Shown here: positions 5,995 to 10,902 of the stretch, one piece after another
How positions within the stretch are numbered: position 1 is the stretch's first letter
Layout of the letters: each line of letters starts with the position of its first letter
Assembly: GCA_035640455.1 (NCBI GenBank)
Contig: DASQWB010000020.1
Coordinates: 1-10,902, forward strand
Source of the DNA: AC-50 sp035640455
GTDB lineage: Bacteria > Actinomycetota > Thermoleophilia > Gaiellales > Gaiellaceae
Length of the DNA stretch: 10,902 nucleotides
Reading direction: 5' to 3'
Made by a program: the position numbers and the translations under genes
The notes under the pieces: model-generated
Database searches by the model: none
Told to the model about the DNA's origin: nothing
The model's input: only the letters and a program-made list of their open reading frames with translations

Positions 5995-6488
5995 CTTACA
6001 CCGTCGCAGCTAGCGCTCAACGGATCGACCCGTCGGTTCAGACGGACGCGCGAGCAAAGCCCGCACGTCCTGACACGGCACCGCAAGCGGTGCCTTACAG
6101 CGTCGCAGCTACCCGCTCAACGGATCGACCCGTCGGTTCAGACGGACGCACGGGCAAGCCCGCACGTCCTGACACGGCACCGCAAGCGGTGCCTTACAGC
6201 GTCGCAGCTAGCGCTCAACGGATCGACCGGTCGGTTCAGACGGACGCACGGGCAAGCCCGCACGTCCTGACACGGCACCGCAAGCGGTGCCTTGCAGCGT
6301 CGCAGCTAGCGCTCAACGGATCGACCGGTCGGTTCAGACGGACGCACGGGCAAAGCCCGCACGTCCTGACACGGCACCGCAAGCGGTGCCTTACAGCGTC
6401 GCAGCTAGCGCTCAACGGATCGACCCGTCGGTTCAGACGGACGCACGGGCAAAGCCCGCACGTCCTGACACGGCACCGCAAGCGGTGC
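5995..6488. repeat. five tandem copies of a ~99-bp hairpin-bearing repeat
   Basis: Units run 5995-6093, 6094-6192, 6193-6290, 6291-6389 and 6390-6488 (99, 99, 98, 99, 99 bp) and differ from each other at only a few positions. Each begins CTTACA-like (CTTGCA in unit 4) and ends with GGCACCGCAAGCGGTGCC, whose last C is the first base of the following sequence; it is an 8-bp perfect stem-loop. Units 2-5 also contain a CGGGC-AA(A)-GCCCG hairpin, broken in unit 1. Unit 2 carries one insertion and one deletion that cancel; unit 3 is one base short. The array lies between two divergently transcribed genes. Open frames across it exist because 99 is a multiple of three and repeat the same 33 residues, so I treat it as non-coding. 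Function unknown. Confidence 0.95.
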
Positions 6489-6536
6489 CTTGGCCGTTGA
6501 CGCGGGTGACGACATGGCGGATGATGCCGCCGTCCG

Positions 6537-7157
6537 ATGGGAACCGTCGCTCGCCCAGGGCGCGTGAGGATCTTCGGGGCTGCCGCTCTCGCGGCCGCCG
6601 TGGCGGCCGGCCTCTCCGTCTCCGTGGCCGGTCGAGCGACCGCGCAGCGGGCGGGCCTGAGCTGCGGCTCCGGCAGGCAGGCGCTCCGGGCGCTCGCGGA
6701 CGCGCAGCGGGACCTCGTCCGCCTGCGACCGACGCCGACGACGGTGGGGGCGATCAACGCCGTGCCGAGGCCGCGGCGGACGCCGACGTCGCGCACGACC
6801 GGCTTCCAGCGCCGCGTCTGGAGGGTGCGCGCCCAGATCGTCGAGTACAAGCTCGAGCGCGACGCCGCCGTCCACCTCGTGCTCTACGACGGCAAGCAGT
6901 CGTACATGACCGCGGCGATGCCGTCCGCGCGGTGCCTGCCGGCGAACGCGCGGGCGCGCCGAGCGATCGAGGGAGCGAGAGCCTTCCTCGAAGGTCTCTG
7001 CGGGCCTGCGCGGCCGTCCTGGCGGCCGCTCGGAGCCGTCGTAGTCATCGACGGCGTGGGCTTCTGGGCCTCGCCTCACGGCCAGCACGGCCATGCCCGG
7101 AACTACGCCGAGCTGCATCCGGTGACCACGGTGCGGCTCGTCGCCGGCTGCGCGTAA
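6537..7157 (+). CDS. secreted protein of uncharacterised OB-fold-like family (HGQ...ELHPV signature)
   Basis: The 206-residue product has an N-terminal signal peptide (Arg-rich start, hydrophobic 12-31, likely cleavage after ATA or ATAQ near 34-38). It belongs to a family I recognise only by pattern: a TTVGAINAVPRP segment, then RVRAQIVEYKLERDAAVHLVLYD, then GVGFWASPHGQHG and AELHPV near the C-terminus (HGQHG 181-185, AELHPV 191-196). Family members usually read HGQTG in the penultimate motif. The strand pattern suggests a small OB-type barrel distantly like thermonuclease-fold proteins, without an obvious catalytic set. Four cysteines (43, 133, 155, 205) could form two disulfides outside the cell. 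The ATG at 6537 is the most upstream start giving a signal peptide and has only a weak SD. It lies just after the tandem array. Confidence 0.8.
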   Translation: MGTVARPGRVRIFGAAALAAAVAAGLSVSVAGRATAQRAGLSCGSGRQALRALADAQRDLVRLRPTPTTVGAINAVPRPRRTPTSRTTGFQRRVWRVRAQIVEYKLERDAAVHLVLYDGKQSYMTAAMPSARCLPANARARRAIEGARAFLEGLCGPARPSWRPLGAVVVIDGVGFWASPHGQHGHARNYAELHPVTTVRLVAGCA

Positions 7158-7193
7158 CCCTCTGTCTTCCGGCCACCCTGCCACCATGCAGAC

Positions 7194-8153
7194 GTGTTGG
7201 CTTCGCAGGGTGCGGTCGTCAAACCGCGGTGGACGAGCGCCTCGTTCCTGCTCTACGCGGGCGGCATCGTCGTGCTCGTGGCGGCGGCGCAGTCGCTCCA
7301 GCAGCTTGCGGAGGACTACGGCGACGCCGCGTTCGTCGGTTGGGCGGCGCTCGACCTCGTCCTGCTGACCGCGCTCGCCCTCGCGTTCCGGGCAGCCGGG
7401 AGGTGGATCGCCGCCGGCGTCTTCGCCGTCTCGGCCCTGGTTGCGTGGGGCGTCTTCATCGGCGCCCTCGAAGCCTGGTTCGGCTGGCTTCCACGCGTGT
7501 TCCATCCGTTCCGAGGCTTTCACGTCGCCCTTCTCCTGCTTGCGCTGCTCATGCTGCTCGCAGCGCTCGTCGCGTTGCGTGTCTTCCGCTTCCCGCTCAT
7601 CGTCGTGCTCGTCGCCGTTGCTGCCTGGTACTTCGTCGCCGACCTGGTCTCGGGCGGCGGGAACTGGTCGGCGGTCGTGACCCTCCTCGTCGGCCTTGTC
7701 TTCTACGCCGTCGCGCTTGCCGTCGACGGAGGCCCGTCCCAGCCCTACGCGTTCTGGCTACACGTCGCGGCCGGTATCACGGTGGGAGGGGCGCTGCTCT
7801 TCTTCTGGCACGAAAGCGACGCGAACTGGGCGCTCGTCGCAGTCGCCTCGCTCGTGTACGTCGCAGTCGCCGCCGCGACGAGACGGACGAGCTACGCCGT
7901 ACTCGGCGCCTACGGCCTCTACCTCGCCGCGATCCACTTCGGCGGCGAGTGGTCCGGCGAGAACACCGAGCTCCTGCCCTACCTCCCGTTCTACCTCCTG
8001 TTTCCCCTCACCGGGGGCATCTACTACGAGGAGTCGTCGGGCGGCCACGAGTGGGCTCTGCCGCTGACGTTCGCCTTCCTCGGCTTCTTGCTCGTCGCCA
8101 CCGGCCTGCTGCTCGATCGGCGGCAGGCCGCGGCCACAGCCCCGGCTCCTTAG
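7194..8153 (+). CDS. polytopic integral membrane protein of unknown function
   Basis: The 319-residue product has about ten hydrophobic segments, roughly at 17-36, 46-66, 70-92, 110-130, 133-152, 158-178, 186-206, 210-227, 230-247 and 285-308. Loops are short, and there is a polar loop around 248-284 (GGEWSGENTELLPYLPF and YYEESSGGHEW). I see no transporter signature, nucleotide-binding site or catalytic motif. It resembles the many actinobacterial DUF-type membrane proteins of this layout. The GTG at 7194 is the first start of the frame; a TTG follows immediately, and neither has a clear SD. It begins 36 bases after the preceding secreted-protein gene and may be co-transcribed with it. Its stop overlaps that of the opposite ChaB-like gene by 4 bases. 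Confidence 0.85.
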   Translation: MLASQGAVVKPRWTSASFLLYAGGIVVLVAAAQSLQQLAEDYGDAAFVGWAALDLVLLTALALAFRAAGRWIAAGVFAVSALVAWGVFIGALEAWFGWLPRVFHPFRGFHVALLLLALLMLLAALVALRVFRFPLIVVLVAVAAWYFVADLVSGGGNWSAVVTLLVGLVFYAVALAVDGGPSQPYAFWLHVAAGITVGGALLFFWHESDANWALVAVASLVYVAVAAATRRTSYAVLGAYGLYLAAIHFGGEWSGENTELLPYLPFYLLFPLTGGIYYEESSGGHEWALPLTFAFLGFLLVATGLLLDRRQAAATAPAP

Positions 8154-8560
8154 CGCTGCTTCCTGGCTATCGCCCGCGCGAGCTCGCGCTTCGACATCCT
8201 CGAGCGGCCCTCGACGCCGAGCCGCTTCGCGCGCTCGTACAGCTCCTGCTTCGTGTTCCCCTCGGCGTCGACGCCACCGTAGGTCTCGCCCTCGCCGCGC
8301 CGCTTCTGCGCGGTCGGCTTCTTCGAGCGCGGGTCGGACGGGCCCTTCCCGTCCTTCGGCAGCCAGCGGTCGCCGACCTTCTCGTACGAGTGCTTGAGCG
8401 CGGCGTACGCGGTGCGGTGGGCACGCTCGCCCTCGCCGTATTGCTCGACCGCCGCGTCGTGGGCCTTCGCGAACGTCCGCTGCGCCTTCGCCGAGGACCG
8501 CTTCAGCGTGTCGGGCAGCTCCGAGCGCTTCGGCTCGTCTCCAGAGGTCATCTTCGGCAT
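8150..8560 (-). CDS. ChaB-domain / Rho_N-domain protein
   Basis: The 136-residue, highly charged protein has two parts. Residues about 14-69 (ELPDTLKRSSAKAQRTF, then AYAALKHSYEKVGDRW) match the ChaB fold, named after a regulator of the ChaA cation antiporter. Residues about 103-136 (TKQELYERAKRLGVEGRSRM, then SKRELARAIARKQR) match the Rho termination factor N-terminal helical domain, a SAP-like nucleic-acid-binding module. A basic Gly/Lys-rich linker joins them. A cytoplasmic, possibly nucleic-acid-binding role is inferred from the Rho_N part. The ChaB name says little about function in actinobacteria, and no chaA is nearby. The ATG at 8560 is supported by GAAGGA 4-5 bases upstream; an internal ATG three codons later is less well placed. 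Confidence 0.88.
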   Translation of the reverse strand: MPKMTSGDEPKRSELPDTLKRSSAKAQRTFAKAHDAAVEQYGEGERAHRTAYAALKHSYEKVGDRWLPKDGKGPSDPRSKKPTAQKRRGEGETYGGVDAEGNTKQELYERAKRLGVEGRSRMSKRELARAIARKQR

Positions 8561-8637
8561 GAGTCCTTCTTTCCCCGGTCTCGTCCAGACCTAACGAGCA
8601 CGACCGGCATGCCGACCGGCCCGCACGCGGTGTCGCG

Positions 8638-9582
8638 CTAGCCGCCCCGCCGAAAGGGGACGACGAGCCGGCCGCGGTCCTCGCCGACCTCGGCGCCTAG
8701 CCTCGCGCAGGCGTCGGTGAAGCGCTCGCGGATCCAGGCGGCGTCCTCGCCCGCGGCCAGCCGGGTGTGGCAGAAGTCGAGCCTCAGCGGCACCGCTTCG
8801 AGCCGCACCGGCCCGCCGCGGTCGAGCTCGACGAGGATGAGCAGGCCGAGGTCGTTGCGGAGCTCGGGATCGACGGCGTAGTCGTCGAGGAAGTCGCCGA
8901 GGTCGTACAGGATCGCGTCCTCGACGCCGTGGAAGACATGTGCCGAATGGCCGGCGACGAGCGTCGCGCCGGCGGCGCGGAGGCGGGCCGCGGCAGCACG
9001 GATCCGGGGCATCGGCTCCGGCGCCATGTTCGGTCCCCAGTGCGGCGTCACGAGCACGGCGTCGGCCTCGACCGTGCGCAGCGTGTCGGCGACCCAGTCG
9101 AGGCCGAAGGCGATCCCGGGCGTGTCCGGCTCCGCCGCCCACTCCGGCGGATGATCGGCACAGCCGAGAACGGCGAGCCGGAACCCGTCTGCCTCCAGCG
9201 TCACCGGCGCGCGGGCCGCCGCGAGGTCGGCGCCGGCGCCGACGTGGGCGATTCGGGCCGCGTCCAGGTGCGCGAGGGTGTCCAGAAGGGCCTCGGCGCC
9301 GTAGTCGAGCGCGTGGTTGTTCGCCAGCGTGACGCAGTCGACGCCGAGCCGCTGAAGCAGGCGGGTCGCGACCGGCGGCGCGCGGAAGAAGAACGGCTTG
9401 CCGGGGTCGCGCCTGCGCTCGCCGCGCTCGGAGATGCAGCACTCGAGGTTGAGCACGAACAGGTCGGCCTCGCGCGCGACTGCCACCACCTCGTCCGCGA
9501 CGAGCGCGTCAGGCCCTTCCGCCGCGATCGCGTCGGCCACCCGGCGGCCGAGCATGGTGTCGCCCGCGAGCGCAAGCCTCAA
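8638..9582 (-). CDS. CapA-like metallophosphatase (PGA_cap family), no signal peptide
   Basis: Members of this calcineurin-like phosphoesterase family include poly-gamma-glutamate capsule protein CapA, but most have no known substrate. The 314-residue product has the metal-site series: GD at 7-8 (LAGDTMLGR), NLE at 45-47, ANNHALDYG at 87-95, H181 in TPHWGPN, and GHSAH at 211-215. A late YDLGDFLDDY replaces the common YSLGNF. It has no signal peptide or membrane anchor, unlike classical CapA, so it should act in the cytoplasm. No capBC genes are near, so capsule synthesis is not supported. The start is TTG at 9582, four-base overlapping (TTGA) with the upstream stress-protein gene, which indicates coupling. 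It is the last gene of a three-gene operon. Confidence 0.9.
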   Translation of the reverse strand: MRLALAGDTMLGRRVADAIAAEGPDALVADEVVAVAREADLFVLNLECCISERGERRRDPGKPFFFRAPPVATRLLQRLGVDCVTLANNHALDYGAEALLDTLAHLDAARIAHVGAGADLAAARAPVTLEADGFRLAVLGCADHPPEWAAEPDTPGIAFGLDWVADTLRTVEADAVLVTPHWGPNMAPEPMPRIRAAAARLRAAGATLVAGHSAHVFHGVEDAILYDLGDFLDDYAVDPELRNDLGLLILVELDRGGPVRLEAVPLRLDFCHTRLAAGEDAAWIRERFTDACARLGAEVGEDRGRLVVPFRRGG

Positions 9583-10061
9583 CGGACGATCAGGACGTCT
9601 CGCTCGGCGCGCTGCGCGACCGCCTCGTCGACCGGCCGCGCGAGCAGTCGCTCGAGGAACCCGTGCTCGCGGCTTCCGACGACGATCAGGTCGGCGTCAC
9701 GCTCGTCCGCGACCTCGAGCAGCACGTCCGCCGGCGAGCCGACCTTGGCGACGTAGTCGGCCTCGAGACTTTGCCGCGAGAGTGTCCTCCGCGCGTCCTC
9801 GAGCCGGCGCCGCGCGAGCTCTTCCAGCTCGTGCGTCGACTCCGGGTCGACGGCGGAAAGCGGGATCGTGCCGCCGCCCGGCAGCGGCCCGCCGAGCGGA
9901 AGCGGCGGCATGCTCTCGGGGTCGAGTGCCGGCAGCCCGCCCAGGCCGAAGACGCTGACGACGACGATCCGCGCCGCGAGCGCCTCGGTGAGCTCGGCCG
10001 CCCGCCCGAGCGCCCGCTCGGCCGCCTCCGACCCGTCATAGCCGACGACGATCGTCTTCAC
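9579..10061 (-). CDS. universal stress protein (UspA family) with degenerate ATP motif
   Basis: The 160-residue product is a single Usp domain: MKTIVVGYDGSEAAERAL with D9 at the nucleotide site, and a late DADLIVVGSREHGF strand-turn. The ATP-binding class has G-x2-G-x9-G-[S/T]. Here G129 is kept, but the second Gly is E132 and the terminal Gly-Ser is R142-P143. ATP binding by the canonical mode is therefore doubtful. A Pro/Gly-rich insertion spans about 41-75. The start is GTG at 10061, overlapping the stop of the DUF4232 gene (GTGA). The stop overlaps the CapA-like TTG start. Usp proteins are usually cytoplasmic dimers linked to stress survival; the specific role here is unknown. Confidence 0.92.
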   Translation of the reverse strand: MKTIVVGYDGSEAAERALGRAAELTEALAARIVVVSVFGLGGLPALDPESMPPLPLGGPLPGGGTIPLSAVDPESTHELEELARRRLEDARRTLSRQSLEADYVAKVGSPADVLLEVADERDADLIVVGSREHGFLERLLARPVDEAVAQRAERDVLIVR

Positions 10062-10597
10062 GGGACCCGGAGGCTAACCGGCCGGACGTCGATTCGCCCG
10101 CGTCCGCAGACCCAACCCGCCGTCCAGCGCACGCGAAGCTGCGTCCGCTCGTCGGGCGGCGTGACCGCGAACGCGCGCGGCCGTGGACACCGGCGCGCGC
10201 CCCCGGAGGGGATCGCAGCCCAATGCAGCTCGGCGAAGGCGCGCCGGCCCGGCGCGACGGTGATCGTCCGTTCCGGCACCGAGCGGTCGCGCACGATGCG
10301 CGTCGGCAGCCGCCGCCCGCCGGCGCCGTAGAGCTGGCCGCCGATGAAGCCGAAGAGCGTGCAGGCATGGCGCGAGCGGTTCGTCAGGACGAACGGCCCG
10401 AAGCGACTTCCTGCCGCACCCTGGATGAACCCGAGCCGGCCCCAGAGGTCGGCGGTGTGGCAGCGGACGAGAGCCCGTCCCCTGGCAGGCGCCGAGGCGA
10501 CGGTCCCGCACACAACGAGAAACACCGCGACACCGCCAACCACGGTGAAGAACCTTCCTCGCAAAGCCGCTGTCCCGGCTCTAGGCGGAGCCTCCAT
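10058..10597 (-). CDS. exported DUF4232-type protein
   Basis: The 179-residue product has an N-terminal signal segment (basic RGR, hydrophobic 17-33, VASAPA near 33-38). The body resembles DUF4232: a Cys followed by a Leu-rich strand, LTNRSRHACTLFGFIGGQLY with the paired C46 and C79, then a strand-rich stretch ending VRPVSLRVP. C137 and C164 could make a second disulfide. This family is common in actinobacteria as secreted or lipoprotein-like beta-sandwich proteins of unknown role. C30 lacks a proper lipobox, so lipidation is not supported. The ATG at 10597 gives a normal signal peptide; an in-frame ATG at 10669 would add 24 residues, including polar ones, before it and is less likely. First gene of the operon with the stress protein and CapA-like protein. 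Confidence 0.75.
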   Translation of the reverse strand: MEAPPRAGTAALRGRFFTVVGGVAVFLVVCGTVASAPARGRALVRCHTADLWGRLGFIQGAAGSRFGPFVLTNRSRHACTLFGFIGGQLYGAGGRRLPTRIVRDRSVPERTITVAPGRRAFAELHWAAIPSGGARRCPRPRAFAVTPPDERTQLRVRWTAGWVCGRGRIDVRPVSLRVP

Positions 10598-10859
10598 ACG
10601 ACACCACGTCACGGCATTGTTCCCGCTCGCCGGCTCATGGAACGAAGAAGCGTCGTATAGGCAATCCATCGGTCGAGCATGCGTCGATGTCTGGGAGCTT
10701 CGCGGCCGCGATCCGCGGTTGAGCGCCGCCGAGCTCGTCTGGCATCTCGCGAGCTTTGCAGCCGAAGGAGGGGAGCTCGTCTGGATGGGCCTCGACGTCG
10801 ATCTGGCCGATCATCCAGGGCCTCGCCGTCTGCTCGTGTTCAGGCGCGCCAGATCGTAA
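10598..10859. other. intergenic stretch between the DUF4232 gene and tRNA-Thr
   Basis: I see no convincing gene here. A plus-strand open frame ends at the TAA at 10857-10859, directly against the tRNA 3' end. Its last part contains a repeated ELVW encoded by a 12-base direct repeat (10731-10742 and 10773-10784). There is no good start codon with an SD outside the antisense of the neighbouring gene. An internal ATG at 10785 after a GGAGG-like run would give only 24 residues. The stretch presumably holds the promoter of the DUF4232 operon; I could not identify a clear one. Confidence 0.35.
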
Positions 10860-10902
10860 AGCCGACGCCCGGACTCGAACCGGGGACCCCTTCATTACGA
10901 GT
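10860..10902 (-). tRNA. tRNA-Thr(CGU), 3' part
   Basis: Read on the minus strand, the 3' portion of a tRNA is complete: anticodon loop CTCGTAA (10895-10901) with anticodon CGT, stem strand TGAAG (10890-10894), five-base variable loop, T-arm CCCGG-TTCGAGT-CCGGG (10868-10884), acceptor strand (10861-10867) and discriminator T at 10860. The 5' half, including the D-arm, lies beyond the window. Anticodon CGU reads ACG, so the isotype is Thr; U73 is acceptable for bacterial tRNA-Thr. CCA is not encoded (the next bases are TTA). Confidence 0.93.

Noticed and set aside
6077..6094. Intrinsic terminators in the array
   Set aside because: The strong stems are not followed by T-runs on either strand, and the array lies upstream of both flanking genes.
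5995..6488. CRISPR array
   Set aside because: The copies are contiguous 99-bp tandem repeats without unique spacers, and no cas genes are present.
5139..6500. Open frames through the tandem array encoding repeated 33-residue units (both strands)
   Set aside because: The unit length is a multiple of three, so several frames stay open automatically; indels in units 2 and 3 shift frames, and no frame shows coding-like third-position bias.
8605..8614. CGGCATGCCG palindrome as terminator of the CapA-like operon
   Set aside because: Only a 10-base palindrome without a T-tract; common by chance at this GC content.
6287..8641. 784-residue plus-strand frame spanning the array, the secreted protein and the membrane protein
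   Set aside because: It is out of frame with both recognisable proteins and is an Arg/Ala/Pro-rich shadow.
8638..9582. Poly-gamma-glutamate capsule locus
   Set aside because: Only a CapA-like protein is present, without signal peptide and without capB/capC, so a capsule function is not supported.
10635..10895. 86-residue minus-strand open frame starting in the tRNA
   Set aside because: Its N-terminus is translated tRNA T-arm sequence, a frequent annotation artefact, and no SD or homologous motif supports it.

Overview
The window comes from a very G+C-rich bacterial chromosome in which nearly every third codon position is G or C. The gene content suggests an actinobacterium, possibly of the Thermoleophilia/Gaiella type: a compact HpnC-HpnD-HpnE squalene route, a ChaB/Rho_N small protein, a DUF4232 secreted protein, GTG/TTG starts and few strong Shine-Dalgarno (SD) sites. 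The lineage is inference; no rRNA or marker gene is present.

Positions 1-5152 (all minus strand) hold a hopanoid operon transcribed hpnC > hpnD > hpnE > shc > hpnH. HpnD makes presqualene diphosphate from two farnesyl diphosphates, HpnC converts it to hydroxysqualene, HpnE reduces that to squalene, squalene-hopene cyclase closes the pentacyclic hopanoid, and HpnH (radical SAM, cut off by the window edge) adds the adenosyl group that begins side-chain extension. The first four genes are joined by 4-base start/stop overlaps. HpnH is separated by a structured gap of about 170 bases. An 11-base perfect inverted repeat there pairs the hpnH ribosome-binding site with sequence lying 4 bases after the shc stop codon. 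An 18-base perfect palindrome lies in the hpnE tail just upstream of the shc ribosome-binding site.

Positions 5153-6536 contain a STAS-domain anti-sigma-factor antagonist (plus), which may start at a CTG, and a small helical protein of unknown function (minus). The two overlap tail to tail by 4 bases. Five tandem copies of a ~99-bp non-coding, hairpin-bearing repeat (5995-6488) then fill the divergent intergenic region.

Positions 6537-8153 (plus) encode a secreted protein of an uncharacterised OB-fold-like family with a HGQ...ELHPV signature, followed by a polytopic membrane protein. Positions 8150-10597 (minus) encode a ChaB/Rho_N protein and then a separate three-gene operon: DUF4232 exported protein > universal stress protein with a degenerate ATP motif > CapA-like metallophosphatase, again with 4-base overlaps. 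The 3' half of a minus-strand tRNA-Thr(CGU) is at the right edge.

I saw no CRISPR array, transposase, phage gene or defence island. The parts that standard annotation explains least are the structured shc-hpnH junction and the 99-bp tandem array.
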